A DNA stretch of 14,113 nucleotides, from positions 1 to 14,113 of the forward strand of contig JSYX01000520.1 in NCBI GenBank assembly GCA_000787465.1, written 5' to 3'. The stretch's first letter is position 1, and every line of letters starts with the position of its first letter. The position numbers and the translations under genes were made by a program. The DNA comes from Thermomucor indicae-seudaticae. Its lineage: Eukaryota > Mucoromycota > Mucoromycetes > Mucorales > Lichtheimiaceae. Below the pieces are notes generated by a model, which was not told where the DNA came from, searched no databases, and was given only the letters and a program-made list of their open reading frames with translations. Below, piece by piece: positions 1 to 8,848 of the stretch.

Positions 1-1
1 A

Positions 2-936
2 TACAGCCCTGACGAGATAGCTGAATTTTCTCGATTCCTGTTGCAAATCGGCGACGGTACTGTACCAACGTTGCCGGTTGACGCCAATGGTCACTATGAC
101 TACATTCAGCTACCACCACAATGGTGTCGGACCAGTAACAGCTTCGACGACGTGGTTAATGCCACTTGGCCAGATCTCGCTTCCAAAGTTCAGACACAAC
201 CGCGCAGCCTCATTGATGCTTCAATATTAACGCCATTAAACAGTGTGGTGGATCAAATTAACGTGCACGCAGTGAATATGATTCCAGGAGAGGCCCACAC
301 CTATCTGTCCATCGACTCTATAGCGGATAAAGAGCAGACTAATTTTTCTGATTTATATCCACCGGAATATCTCAACACTATTGAGCTCAAAGGCATGCAA
401 CCGCATAAGTTAATTTTAAAGCCAGGAATGCCGATAATGCTTATACGTAACCTAAATCAAAGACAAGGACTCTGTAATGGTACTCGACTGATTTGTCGGC
501 GCTTTTCGCGAAATCTGATCGAGGCTGAGGTTGCAAGTGGAGATCGCGCAGGTACGAAAAGCGTTTGCTTCGTCTCATTCCATCTAATTCTTAGCTTTTC
601 AACTTCATAAACCATTGTATATATTCCACACATCTCCGTAAAATCTGAAGAATCGGCTTCCCTTCCGTTCGTTTTTGTTCGCCACCAGTTTCCAGTCAGA
701 CCAGCCTTCGCAATGACGATAAATAAGAGTCAAGGACAAACTCTGCGCCACGTTACACTGTACCTTCCATCGCCTGTTTTTTCTCATGGCCAATTATATG
801 TCGCACGTTCCCGCGTAACTCATCCCTCCAACACCACCATTTTTCCCCAGAACTGCATAACGACGATCCTCGGGCACAATTTACATATGCTAACATAACC
901 CGCAACGTGGCATATCGCGAAGCACTACTCGATTAA
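2..936 (+). pseudogene. Helitron helicase (PIF1-like), C-terminal part, degenerate
   Basis: The reading frame is open from base 2, so the gene begins outside the window. The visible part matches the last third of the PIF1-type helicase in Helitron Rep-Hel proteins: SILTPLNSVVDQIN, then PPEYLN, LKPGMPIMLIRNLN and GLCNGTRL (to about 500), then FPVRPAFAMTINKSQGQTL (helicase motif V region, about 689-742) and LYVARSRVTHPSN (motif VI, about 796-834). The gene is broken in two places. A 57-nt stretch at 554-610 that ends in TAA interrupts the expected join between GDRAG and IVYIPHI. A one-base slip in the T/C run at 838-847 then moves the frame, after which PELHNDDPRAQF and TRNVAYREALLD follow to a TAA at 934-936. 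In Helitrons this domain unwinds DNA during rolling-circle transposition. The Rep nuclease part is not in the window. I take it as a dead copy. Confidence 0.9.
554..610 (+). other. 57-nt insertion in the Helitron helicase
   Basis: Compared with the usual helicase sequence, the codons 554-610 are extra. Reading straight from GDRAG (to about 553) into TIVYIPHI (from 611) restores family-like sequence in the same frame. The insert ends in the stop TAA (608-610). Near its ends it carries a perfect 7-bp inverted repeat, GAAAAGC at 556-562 and GCTTTTC at 594-600. A GT donor at 552, a CTAAT branch-like motif at 584-588 and TTAG at 591-594 resemble an intron, but splicing 552-594 removes 43 nt and breaks the frame. 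It could be a decayed intron or a tiny insertion. Confidence 0.5.
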
Positions 937-1026
937 GCCCAACACCATATTTTCTATTTCTTCGTCTTTAAACAAATGCTTTTGTCAATCGTATGCCAAG
1001 GTTACTTCAAATTCTATACCTTTTTT

Positions 1027-1137
1027 ACTTCTATCCTCATTTTTTTGTATTTTATGCCTTTTCACTTTTGTCCTCACTTTTTGTATGTTATGCCTATCTT
1101 TTCTTCTTTCCTTATTTGTTGTATGATATGACTTCTA
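1027..1137 (+). repeat. Three imperfect 37-bp tandem repeats, pyrimidine-rich
   Basis: Units start at about 1027, 1064 and 1101. Each has the form ACTTCTaTCCTCAtTTTT followed by TGTATttTATGCC, with scattered differences. A weaker partial fourth unit may follow from 1138. The tract lies in the T/C-rich stretch after the Helitron helicase stop and is probably part of that element's 3' non-coding region. No reading frame of interest crosses it. Confidence 0.55.
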
Positions 1138-1194
1138 CGCTATGTGTCGTCTTTTATGCCTTATGAACTTCTTATATTTACCGCCCTAAGGTTT

Positions 1195-1244
1195 CTGAAG
1201 CGAAGTGGATGTAGGTCGCATGGCCTACCTCCACTTCGCTTCAG
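1195..1244 (+). repeat. Long hairpin: 21-bp arms, 8-nt loop
   Basis: Arm 1 at 1195-1215 (CTGAAGCGAAGTGGATGTAGG) pairs with arm 2 at 1224-1244. Twenty of 21 positions are Watson-Crick pairs; the remaining T opposite G would be a G-U wobble in one RNA strand. The loop at 1216-1223 is TCGCATGG. The hairpin lies about 260 bp after the Helitron helicase stop, where a subterminal hairpin would be expected. However, no CTRR-type terminus follows within the next 12 bases (GGGCCGTAGGAC), so assigning it as the Helitron 3' end is only a possibility. A dispersed palindromic repeat is the alternative. Confidence 0.75.
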
Positions 1245-1371
1245 GGGCCGTAGGACCGCCGTATCTTCACATGGAATAAAGCTAACTTTGACGAGAAGAG
1301 ATGTTGGCTACGGTAATACTAACTGCGCAAACCATGGGGGTAGCGCAGGCTCCGTGTTGCGGATTGGTGCT

Positions 1372-1431
1372 GGGTGCGGGCGTGGGTGCGGGTGTGGGTG
1401 TAGTTGTGGGCGGGTGATGGGTTGGTATGGG
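1372..1431 (+). repeat. G-rich hexamer tract, possible G-quadruplex
   Basis: GGG runs occur at 1372, 1378, 1384, 1390 and 1396, exactly six bases apart (GGGTGC, GGGCGT, GGGTGC, GGGTGT and so on). Further GGG runs follow at 1408, 1412, 1419 and 1429. Five G3 runs with 3-nt spacers fit the usual quadruplex-forming pattern. The six-base period also opens low-complexity reading frames on both strands, which I regard as artefacts. The unit is not a known fungal telomere repeat. Confidence 0.6.
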
Positions 1432-1560
1432 TGAATGGTGGGGCCGAAGCGAAGCGAGGCGCGGGTTTACTCGTTAAATTTTTATTGAAAGAAGCAAGCC
1501 TGACAAGATCCCATGCCAGCATGTACTTGTCGACACTCGTTCCTCCGACTCTGACTCTCC

Positions 1561-1865
1561 ATGCCCCCAATTCAGTTCCCAGCAAGATTGGGTTACGATT
1601 GTTACTACAGCGTCAGGTATTTCGCAACCCTTTTCGTTGTCTTTTTGATTTGTCCTAATAGCATACTGTTAATATATGCTCCACATTCATATGTTGAAAT
1701 TGTAGCAAGTACTACCATCGAAGATGGATACGTTGCTCCGGATCGCTCAAGAGCGAGTCGAGGATTGGATCTGCGTATCCACTCCAAAGCTCCGTCTCGC
1801 TCCCGATGGGACAAAGGAGAGAGTCTAGCGGCAACTTCTCCAGCCTAAAAATACAAGCTGATTAA
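1561..1865 (+). CDS. Possible small two-exon gene, hypothetical protein (71 aa)
   Basis: I do not recognise this one. Exon 1 (1561-1616) begins at an ATG with in-frame stops upstream and encodes MPPIQFPARLGYDCYYSV. A donor GTATTT at 1617 and an acceptor TTGTAG ending at 1705 give an 89-nt intron, and exon 2 (1706-1865) joins in phase. It continues as KYYHRRWIRCSGSLK, is rich in Ser and Arg, and ends at TAA 1863-1865. If the intron is not used, the same ATG gives an uninterrupted 95-residue frame to 1848 with a hydrophobic middle. The gene would run tail-to-tail with the coiled-coil gene ending at 1906, 40 bp away. There is no domain evidence, so its status as a gene is uncertain. Confidence 0.3.
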
Positions 1866-1905
1866 TCGACCTTGTACGTATACGAATAAGGTCCAAGCCC
1901 ATAGC

Positions 1906-3050
1906 TTACAATCTTCTAACGGAATTTACAGCGCTGGTCTTTGCATCATCCAGTTCTAATGTCATGTTCGCCAACTGAACATTCGCTTGTTTGAGTGAAA
2001 GAGATCTAAGTTGATATCTCTAAAGTATAGGGTTTGATAAACCTTTCCGATTTTGGTCACTGCAATTAACTAACTTACATCAATGATATCTTGAAGCTGT
2101 TGGATCTCATGCTGCTGGAACGCTTAGCAACCTTGGGTCCAGTGACTTACCCGTGAGCTATGCATTCGTTCCAGCAAGGTATCTCCAAATATGTCGAGCA
2201 TACTCCTGCTATACTGCCGCGGCTTGAGTAGAAGGATATGTTGCATAGACCTTTTTAAAGTCACATTGGCGCCAAATTTTGCGAGTCCATGTACGCATGA
2301 CTTACATAGTCTCGTAAATTGCTGTCTCAAAAACGAGGCTTTGCTTGCATTGTTCAATGCTTTTGACTGCTAGCTTTTGAAACTCAAAAAATTTCTGCGA
2401 AACGTCTGCACCTTCCAGAACCCATTGGTTCTCCGTTTCCTGTGGAGCCGTAATCGTCATGTTTTCATTGTCTGTAGGTTTCTAAAGACAAGTATAAGTA
2501 TTCGCGTTCTCTTTCTTCCTAGATATTCATTTGCCTTTTTCTTCCGGCTGGATGATTTGGACGATGTACCCTAAGTAATCCTTAGTTTAAAGATAACCTT
2601 GCAGAAGAGCCCAAACACACTTCGAACTTCAGCGTAATTTCCTCATAAATGCGCTTCTCTCCTGCGCAAGCTGCATTTTTCTTTGCTTCATTGGAATCTA
2701 ACTCTCGCCAGTAGTCGACTATGTCCTACCGCGACAATATCTATGGCAACGAGCTGAGCTTCCAAGTATGTGAACAGAAGACCTCTTCAGTGTACCTCAA
2801 AGTCAAGAATTTGCACTTCGTTCGCCCACCTGCAAATGTCGTCCAAGTCACTGCGCTTGCACTGGCCAATACAGTGTTTAAACGCTTTTTCCGCAGCTTC
2901 TTTGGTGCCGAATTCAAATTCTTGACAGAACTCGACGAGAGAAAAGGAGGCATAATTGTTTACAATGTAGTGATAGCATCGAGAGAGTTGCGGGCCTGGC
3001 ATTTCAGCTGGAGTACTTTCTTGTGCTGAATGAGACGTATGATCAGCCAT
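1906..3050 (-). CDS. Six-exon gene for an unrecognised coiled-coil protein (246 aa)
   Basis: Proposed exons, in transcript order: 3050-2796, 2725-2621, 2481-2306, 2208-2151, 2111-2079 and 2019-1906. They total 741 nt, and every junction joins in phase. Donors include GTAAGT at three junctions. The second intron (donor GTGTGT at 2620, acceptor CTTTAG) is the least certain, because an alternative donor lies at 2597. The protein starts MADHTSHSAQESTPAEMPG. Exon 1 is rich in Cys and aromatic residues (LSRCYHYIVNNYASF). Exon 2 is charged (DYWRELDSNEAKKNA). Exon 3 has QKFFEFQKLAVKSIEQC. The last exons form a heptad-like helix (HEIQQLQDIID, then LKQANVQLANMTLELDDAK) ending SVRRL. There is no signal peptide or membrane segment. 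Size and C-terminal coil recall small kinetochore or vesicle-tether subunits, but I see no diagnostic motif and assign no function. Confidence 0.6.
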
Positions 3051-3419
3051 TTGGGCGTTACTGTGAGCGTTGCTAGGTTATAAAGAAAGGCGACCCAGGC
3101 AAATGATACCCCTGGCAACTGATTTATTTCCAAAAGGGGCACATCCAGGCCCGCGAGCCGATTTTTCATATAACCCTTGACTGTTCACACCGCAATCTCG
3201 ATAGATCTCGCAATGAATCACCAGAAATACTTCATTGAAACTCATTCGTGACATGTTTATATTTAAAAAGCTGCTCCTTAGACTACTAAGTCCTGTGGAG
3301 GGAATAAAACATATCTTCTGAAACTATAGGTGAAAATTCTATTTACGTTGCTTAAATTCATACAGTAATATTGGTACAGACAAATCTGTGAGACGAATAT
3401 ATACAGATTTACATAGAAG
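3051..3419. other. Intergenic stretch without a recognisable gene
   Basis: This stretch lies between the start of the 246-residue gene and the distal end of the decayed coiled-coil frames. It is AT-rich towards the right. Open frames here are short and lack protein-like composition. The part near 3051-3180 would hold the promoter of the minus-strand gene, but I see no convincing TATA or initiator element. Confidence 0.4.
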
Positions 3420-4193
3420 ATGATATAAAATAACATACATATATTGGGCATAGGCATAAGGTATACATTTTTCTTTGCAAGTTTCATGTGTTCAGGTTCT
3501 TGGACTGGCTCTGATGCTCGATCGAGCTGCCCGTTCTGTTCTGTTTCTTCTAGCTGCTCTTCTATTGTCTGTCTATACACTTCGTCTTCATCGTACGTTT
3601 CGTTGTCCTTGTCTTCGTCTTCCCTTCATACCCTTCGCTTCCGACTCTGTAATCACTTCTGGTCGATCTACTTTGCATACTCGAGCGCAGCATTGCAGCA
3701 TCCAGTAGCCGTTGGTGAAGAAGTATCCTATAACCTTTACCACGTTCTTCACGATCAATTTCATCTTCAAGGTGTCGACATCGTGAATCCGCGAATTCTT
3801 CTAGTCGCTTCTCCTCCTCCTGGAAATAATGTTATATATATGGGTTTATGATAAGCAATCATTCCTGAGAAAATATATTTCAATTGTCTCAGCTCTCAGT
3901 TTGTTTTGGTAATTGCGTAGCATTTCGGCTTCTTTAGAAGTAATTCAGTACGAACATATCGCATAATGCCTACCTCCGGGGCGAGAACAGAGTGCTCAAC
4001 TCGTTGTAGTACTTCATTTCCATTGCCACATGCGATACAGTAGATTGGCACGTATCTGAAAAGCGTTTTAACGCAAGGGCTGTCTCTGTGTATCGAGACC
4101 AGCCACTGTGTTTCGGTATCCTCACCTGCGCGCAGATGCTCAGTGGAAATTTAAAGTAATTTAACAGCTCGCTTCTTCGCTGTTTCAAGATGT
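3420..4193 (-). pseudogene. Remains of a charged coiled-coil gene, exons out of phase
   Basis: Several stretches read like real protein. An upstream exon (about 4193-3974) follows an acceptor TTCATAG and encodes ENILKQRRSELLNYF, then YTETALALKRFSDTC and EMKYYNELSTLF, ending at a donor GTAGGC. A second block starts at 3819 after acceptor TTTCCAG with EEEKRLEEFADSRCR and LEDEIDREERGKG, and stays open to a stop at 3562. From about 3620 the coding character moves to another frame with an acidic run (EDEDKDNETYDEDE) and then TIEEQLEETEQN. Exon one ends in phase 2 while the second block needs phase 0, and no GT donor allows a linking exon. The switch into the acidic frame would need an unusual intron or an indel. 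The 5' side stops where the Tc1 transposase stub begins, so the gene may have been broken by that insertion. The family is not recognised. Confidence 0.35.
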
Positions 4194-4211
4194 TCTCTAT
4201 GAATTACTATC

Positions 4212-4451
4212 ATGGAACGTGGTTATCGCTGCCTTTATCTTCCTTCTTACTCACCATTTTTGAATCCAATTGAAAAATGCTGGGCAAAAATAAAGGCAAG
4301 CTTCAGACGAAACCGTTTAAGTGTGGATGACACCTTAAGTCGCAGAGTCCAAGAGGATGCCCATTCCGTGACGCAGCAGGATATCCATGGCTGGATCAAG
4401 CACGCGACAGAATTCTTTCCTTTGTGCCTTGAAGAAGTATCAAATATATAG
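4212..4451 (+). pseudogene. Tc1/mariner-type DDE transposase, C-terminal stub
   Basis: The 79-residue frame reads ERGYRCLYLPSYSPFLNPIE followed by KCWAKIKASFRRNRL and a charged tail to TAG 4449-4451. YLPxYSPxLNPIExxW is the block around the third catalytic residue (Glu) of the DDE_3/IS630-Tc1-mariner superfamily. The two catalytic Asp residues and the N-terminal DNA-binding domain are missing. A TGA at 4200-4202 precedes the frame, so the 5' two thirds is lost and the stub cannot catalyse transposition. It is inserted against the 5' side of the decayed minus-strand gene at 3420-4193. No terminal inverted repeat was found on either side. Confidence 0.85.
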
Positions 4452-4916
4452 ATATATCCATTTTATATGTTTTTAACCACGCCAAATATACTCAAATAAA
4501 TACACCAAAGAAATTCTGTAGACAGGCCAAGCATCTTCGAAAGAGGCGTCAATACATCTGCCAAAATTTTGTAAGAAAACCCGCCAAAAATTTTTTGGAA
4601 GAGTCCGCCAATTGACTCCATAGACATGCGCCAAAGTTTCCGATTTTACTGTACAAAGGCATTCCTTGATGGAGTTCCAATTGAACGAAATCGAGACCCT
4701 TTGGATCTTTACTGGATCTCAGAGGGTTACAAATGCATTTTTGGTAGTCCGGTTTGCGATAACTATCAATAAAAACGGGACTTTTTTCAAGCTATTTATG
4801 TCTATATATCACAGTGTCAGTAGAATGTCCAATAAACGCAATTAAGGGACCTTTATCGGGTCCAAAAAGAGCTTTTCAGGCATTGCTGTCAAAATAACGA
4901 TAGCTACGCTTGATGG
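4452..4916. other. AT-rich stretch after the transposase stub, no gene
   Basis: No supported coding region. The first part may be the 3' non-coding end of the Tc1-type element. It contains repeated GCCAA motifs, described separately. Both strands have open stretches of 35-70 codons around 4640-4800, but none shows a motif I recognise. Confidence 0.4.
4560..4652 (+). repeat. Degenerate 23-24-bp tandem repeats with GCCAA core
   Basis: GCCAA occurs at about 4560, 4583, 4607 and 4630, spaced 23, 24 and 23 bases. The first two units share a longer GCCAAAAxTTTT core, while the later two diverge. Isolated GCCAA copies also occur at 4481 and 4526. The array lies 110 bp past the transposase stop, where transposase-binding direct repeats may occur in Tc1-type elements, but that role is a guess. 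Confidence 0.4.
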
Positions 4917-5224
4917 CTACACTGAAGAAACCAGTCGATGCACGAGCATGGGGTTTGTGTTATCACGGATATACATGCGCAAAACTTCGTTAATCTGGCA
5001 GGATCTCAGAAATTGGGAAACTTTCTGAAGAAACAAAACCAGTAACCACTCAATACAGAGCTCTGATTGCTGATAATTGTTATCTATAGAATCTGGCTGG
5101 CTCAAATACAGCCCGCCAGCGCGACCCAATAAACGGTATGCAGGAGACCACCACTACTAGATTCCCATATTGTCGTAAAGATAACAGTTGTCCAGCGAAC
5201 TGAGGATATGAGAAGTTGTTACTT

Positions 5225-5401
5225 TTACTGCATAGCCAATTGGATGCCATTTGACATTTCCTCAAAGCTAACGCTGTTACATGATTCACAAGAGTCATCA
5301 TGATTTTGTTTGAGAAAGGCTGGATTGCAGTGAGATAAAGGGGTTTCGGTAACGAGTGATGCAAGGAACAAGATGCACATGGAAAGGGGAAAAATGGTCA
5401 T
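5225..5401 (-). CDS. Possible small membrane/secreted protein (58 aa), uncertain
   Basis: From ATG at 5401 the frame reads MTIFPLSMCILFLASLVTE, a hydrophobic segment that could be a signal peptide or membrane helix. It is followed by a Cys-containing stretch (SHCNPAFLKQ, then DDSCESCNSVSFEEM) to a stop at 5225. A donor-like GTAAAAG just before the stop and a CCTCAG acceptor at about 5200 would extend it with SLDNCYLYDNMGI before another stop. The start lies only 23 nt past the cullin-3 stop on the same strand, so this may simply be cullin 3' UTR. The composition looks protein-like, but no family is recognised. Confidence 0.25.
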   Translation of the reverse strand: MTIFPLSMCILFLASLVTETPLSHCNPAFLKQNHDDSCESCNSVSFEEMSNGIQLAMQ

Positions 5402-5423
5402 AAGTATGAAGTAGAACAGTGGT

Positions 5424-8400
5424 TTAAGCCAAATAACGGTAGGCACGCCTAATCATATCCCCCATTTAGCATTCATCCATACGCTAATTTGATGGACCTT
5501 CTTACCTGTCTTCTGAACTGCGTTCAAGGTATTCACGGTCAATTAATGCTTCGATACGTTTCTTGATCATGACAGGACTGGGCAAAAAACGTGCATTTAA
5601 TTGCTTTGTCACTTCAGCAATCAGCTCATTATGTTCCATCGTTTTTCGGTCCTTCATGATTCTAACAATGGCTGCTTCTATTTGATGTTTTCGTTCTTCG
5701 TCCACTTTGTCTTGGGTTTGCCGTCTTTCGCCGTCGGATTCCACTTTGTTGGCTACAGTCTGGATCTTGATTCGCGCCAGATTGGCAGTGAATTCGTTAT
5801 TGAAGAAGAACTTGTCACCAGGAACAATTTCCCTTCCTTTGGCTTCCTTTATCAGTATCTTGTATTTAGCACAAGCCAATGACTGTAGCGTTCGTTTCAG
5901 ATCTTGTTCCGGTATTTGAGTAGCTGCTTGAATATCCTACGTAGAGAACTCACTCGGTCACGGCTTTGGTTAGGCTATCGGCTCGCACCCGACATACCTC
6001 GAAAGTCAAGTGCGCATCTTCCGCAATGTCATTAAACAGCAGTAATACAACCATTGCATAGGTTGAAACATTTAGCATATGCTTCCCAGCCTTGAATTGT
6101 GCACGAATATCAGCTGTTCCCTATGTCATCCATCAAAAGAAGCGTTAGTCTCCCCTTTCCATAAACTTGCCCTTATCCACTCGTAGTCACCATTTGTGGT
6201 TGCCATGTTAATCTTCTACCGCTATGCCGACCAAAGTAAAATTTCTCAAATGCTTGGCATGCTTTAAGAACATCACTTGGTAATATACATTTTGGTGATG
6301 AAGAAAGATTCATGGGCCAAAACGTCGAGGTAAGGACAGTGATAGACACGTCGAATGGTGGTTTCTGCACAAAACGCATAAGAAAAGACCGACTAGCATG
6401 GCCCTGGCCCAACAAAGCTTACCAAGGCTGAAACTCCCTCTACGAATTCTTTGAAGTGGGTGGTCATCTCAGCCGACAATTTCATGTCATTAAACATGCC
6501 TTCCAACTTGTTTGTGAATTGATAGCCACATTCTCTCTGTAAGATAACCCAGTTAGACAAAGGGTTGGAGCACTTTTTATGATCCACTCGTTTACCTTGA
6601 GTTTTCCGAGCATGCCTCGTTCTGCGTCATCCGACACACTTCGATTGAACAATAACCGCTTAGCCAGGTGCTGCTTGTAATATCGTTCAAACACATCCTT
6701 GTCCCGTAAAAATCTGAACAAGGTGATAGTTTTATCGAGAACGAGATCAACTTCGTCTTCCGATTTCTATACAAATATTATCCATGTCAAAGAAAACATA
6801 CATTGTCCCTTGAAATGCAGTTCTCAACTTACCCCTTTTAAGCCTTTCTTTAGATTCTCATCAATAAATAGTGAAATAAATTCTGCTGATTTTGCATTTT
6901 CATTGATAAAATGTTCGAATGCCTAATCAACAACTGAACCATGAGCCTCACGCAAACGATAATCCATCTGACTGGCTGACTGACCTCGTTGAAAGCAGTC
7001 TGGAAAGATTTGTTGTTGGCCGCCGATCTTTCGAGTATCCTGTCGAACTTGTCTTGAAGTGCGAGTACCTGCTCCACCCATCGAATCGCGGTCTGTGTTC
7101 CTCCTCCTCCTGCTGCTGGCGTTTTCGATTTACTCGAAGACGCACCAGCTAGATCAGCGTTAATGTTATTGTTAATCTCCGCTCCCAACTGCATAATATA
7201 TGATTTGATGGCCATTCGCATCTCGGTATGACCAGTCGGGACTCTGGCAAAGAGCTCATACATGAGCTTCAAGTCTCCAAGCATATCCTGCATCAGTATA
7301 TCGTCCTCTATCTTCATCTTTTTCCCCATACATACTTTCATAGCTATCATTCAGAAGTATGACCTCCAGTCCCGAGTTTTTCATCTAGCAAGTGTATATG
7401 AATCCCAAAGTTCTCAATCGGAAACAGACTGATGCTCGTACCTCCATGACAGTCTTGATATTGTTTGCGATCAACTGGGTTTCAACGATCTGACGGATCT
7501 TTGGCTCGGTCGAGTGCGCTAAGCAATGCGTTGTCCGCTCAGACTCTTCTCTGAGCCGGTCAGCGACCTAATCCTAGTATTAAACAAGTGCAGCCTTGTT
7601 GACCTGACTCTGTACTCACCTTCTGCATAAACTGTGGAGCGTCGTAAGATGACGACAAGACTTGGCTTTCGATTTGGTAAAAGACTGTGCTTGTTTCGAG
7701 ATATTTGCTTTCAAAGTCGACCGCATACACGGTTTCCTTGGAGGGAGGGTCGACGAGTGCACACAACATTTGTACTGCTGCTTTGATGGCCGTTCGATCA
7801 ATGACTTCACCGTGTCTTTCGAGTTGGATCTGATTCAGCATGGCGGATATGAGCTGGGTCTGGATAGGATATTTGTCGGACCGGATGACCTTGTCCCGAA
7901 AAAGATCCAACCCCATATCGGTTACATGAGGAAGCTCATATTTTGGTAATTTATCATCCTGTTTTTGCTTGTGAGTTTGTAGTCCTTTTGGGAACACTGG
8001 AAGGTCCTTTCTCACCAAGTAATAGAGAATCTTTTGTATCATGTCCATGGCCGTTGTATAGTCATCCCATACTCGTTTGACGGTTTTCAGAAAAGCGGCG
8101 CCTGCGTCCGCTGAACCACTCGCTCCGGCGTCGGTCGGACTGGACGTAGCCGTATTGTTGACAAAGGCAGGCACAATGACTTCCTCTGCTGTCTTTTCCA
8201 GGTGACAGGCGACCACGTCCTTCACGCCATAAAAGAGTTTCTCGCCAAACTGGCGTAGGGTCAAATTGTATGTCGTACGGTATAAGACTTCGTAAGAGAG
8301 ACTTTTGGCGTTCTTGCGAAAGATTTCAATGATAGCTTGACTAAGAAGTTGAAAGCCTTCCTCGAATTCCTGCGCACGGTCGGTGGTCGTCTATATAACG

Positions 8401-8517
8401 CAATGTTTTAAAGAACCTGTCCCTTCCTTGTTTTCTCCAATGAGAAACAGAGAGTGAGGTGGGCATTACACTTACCGATCGCTTTGCTGGTCTGATTTTA
8501 AGTCTTCGGTATGACAT
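5424..8517 (-). CDS. CUL3: Cullin-3, scaffold of BTB-CUL3-RING ubiquitin ligases
   Basis: Exons, in transcript order: 8517-8476, 8390-7620, 7567-7442, 7384-7364, 7317-6985, 6922-6833, 6766-6596, 6536-6423, 6364-6191, 6120-5998, 5936-5506 and 5448-5424. They give about 806 residues, slightly longer than animal CUL3 (768). All have GT-AG borders and join in phase; only the 7363-7318 intron is doubtful. The N-terminal cullin repeats include [20 protein letters not shown]. The cullin homology domain has [18 protein letters not shown] (about 484-501) and [17 protein letters not shown]. The C-terminal winged helix has [19 protein letters not shown] and ends AYRYLA. The neddylation lysine lies in [13 protein letters not shown] (AAG at 5652-5654, about residue 750). 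Wording around [10 protein letters not shown] and IVRIMK fits CUL3 rather than CUL1 or CUL4. Low-complexity inserts (Ala/Ser/Gly near 8090-8160; [14 protein letters not shown] near 7100-7145) lengthen it. The protein would bind RBX1 and BTB adaptors in cytosol and nucleus. Confidence 0.95.
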
Positions 8518-8848
8518 GCGCGATCAATCCTCTTTGTTCTCTCTCACTTTTCTTGTGGGCGGTCCTGGGATTACACTTCCATCGCAGGAAATTGCGTGAC
8601 TTTTCGGATGGGAATGCCGTCAGTTTAGTGACCAGTTTTGGTCCTCTCATTTTTTACACGGGATTTTTTTGTATGGGAGCACAGCTCCAGGTTTTATTTG
8701 TGACGTGCGTCGTGATGAGCGGCACGTACAACGGCAAAAGTAAGACGTAGAAAGGTCGAACAAAGGGGAAAAGGAAGCTAGCCTAAAGCTACGAACGTGC
8801 TATGGATGGCTCCAAGAACAGGACTGGAAGTCGAGCATGTGGTATAGC
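8518..8848. other. Region upstream of cullin-3, no gene
   Basis: These 331 bp separate the cullin-3 start from the poly(A) tail of the left LINE fragment, so any cullin-3 promoter must lie here or within the retroelement. I see no TATA box at a useful distance and no coding frame with protein-like composition. No target-site duplication matching the other side of the LINE fragment was found. Confidence 0.4.

Noticed and set aside
552..594. A 43-nt intron in the Helitron helicase
   Set aside because: The splice signals look fair, but removing 43 nt puts the downstream helicase motifs out of frame.
1144..1585. Gly/Cys-rich plus-strand frame and Thr/His-rich minus-strand frame
   Set aside because: Both arise from the hexamer G-rich tract and have no complexity outside it.
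3444..3851. A 135-codon Ser-rich plus-strand frame
   Set aside because: It is the complement of Glu/Asp-rich minus-strand coding blocks, which explains the Ser bias.
7662..7949. A 95-codon plus-strand frame inside the cullin-3 gene
   Set aside because: It is antisense to well-conserved cullin sequence and has no independent support.
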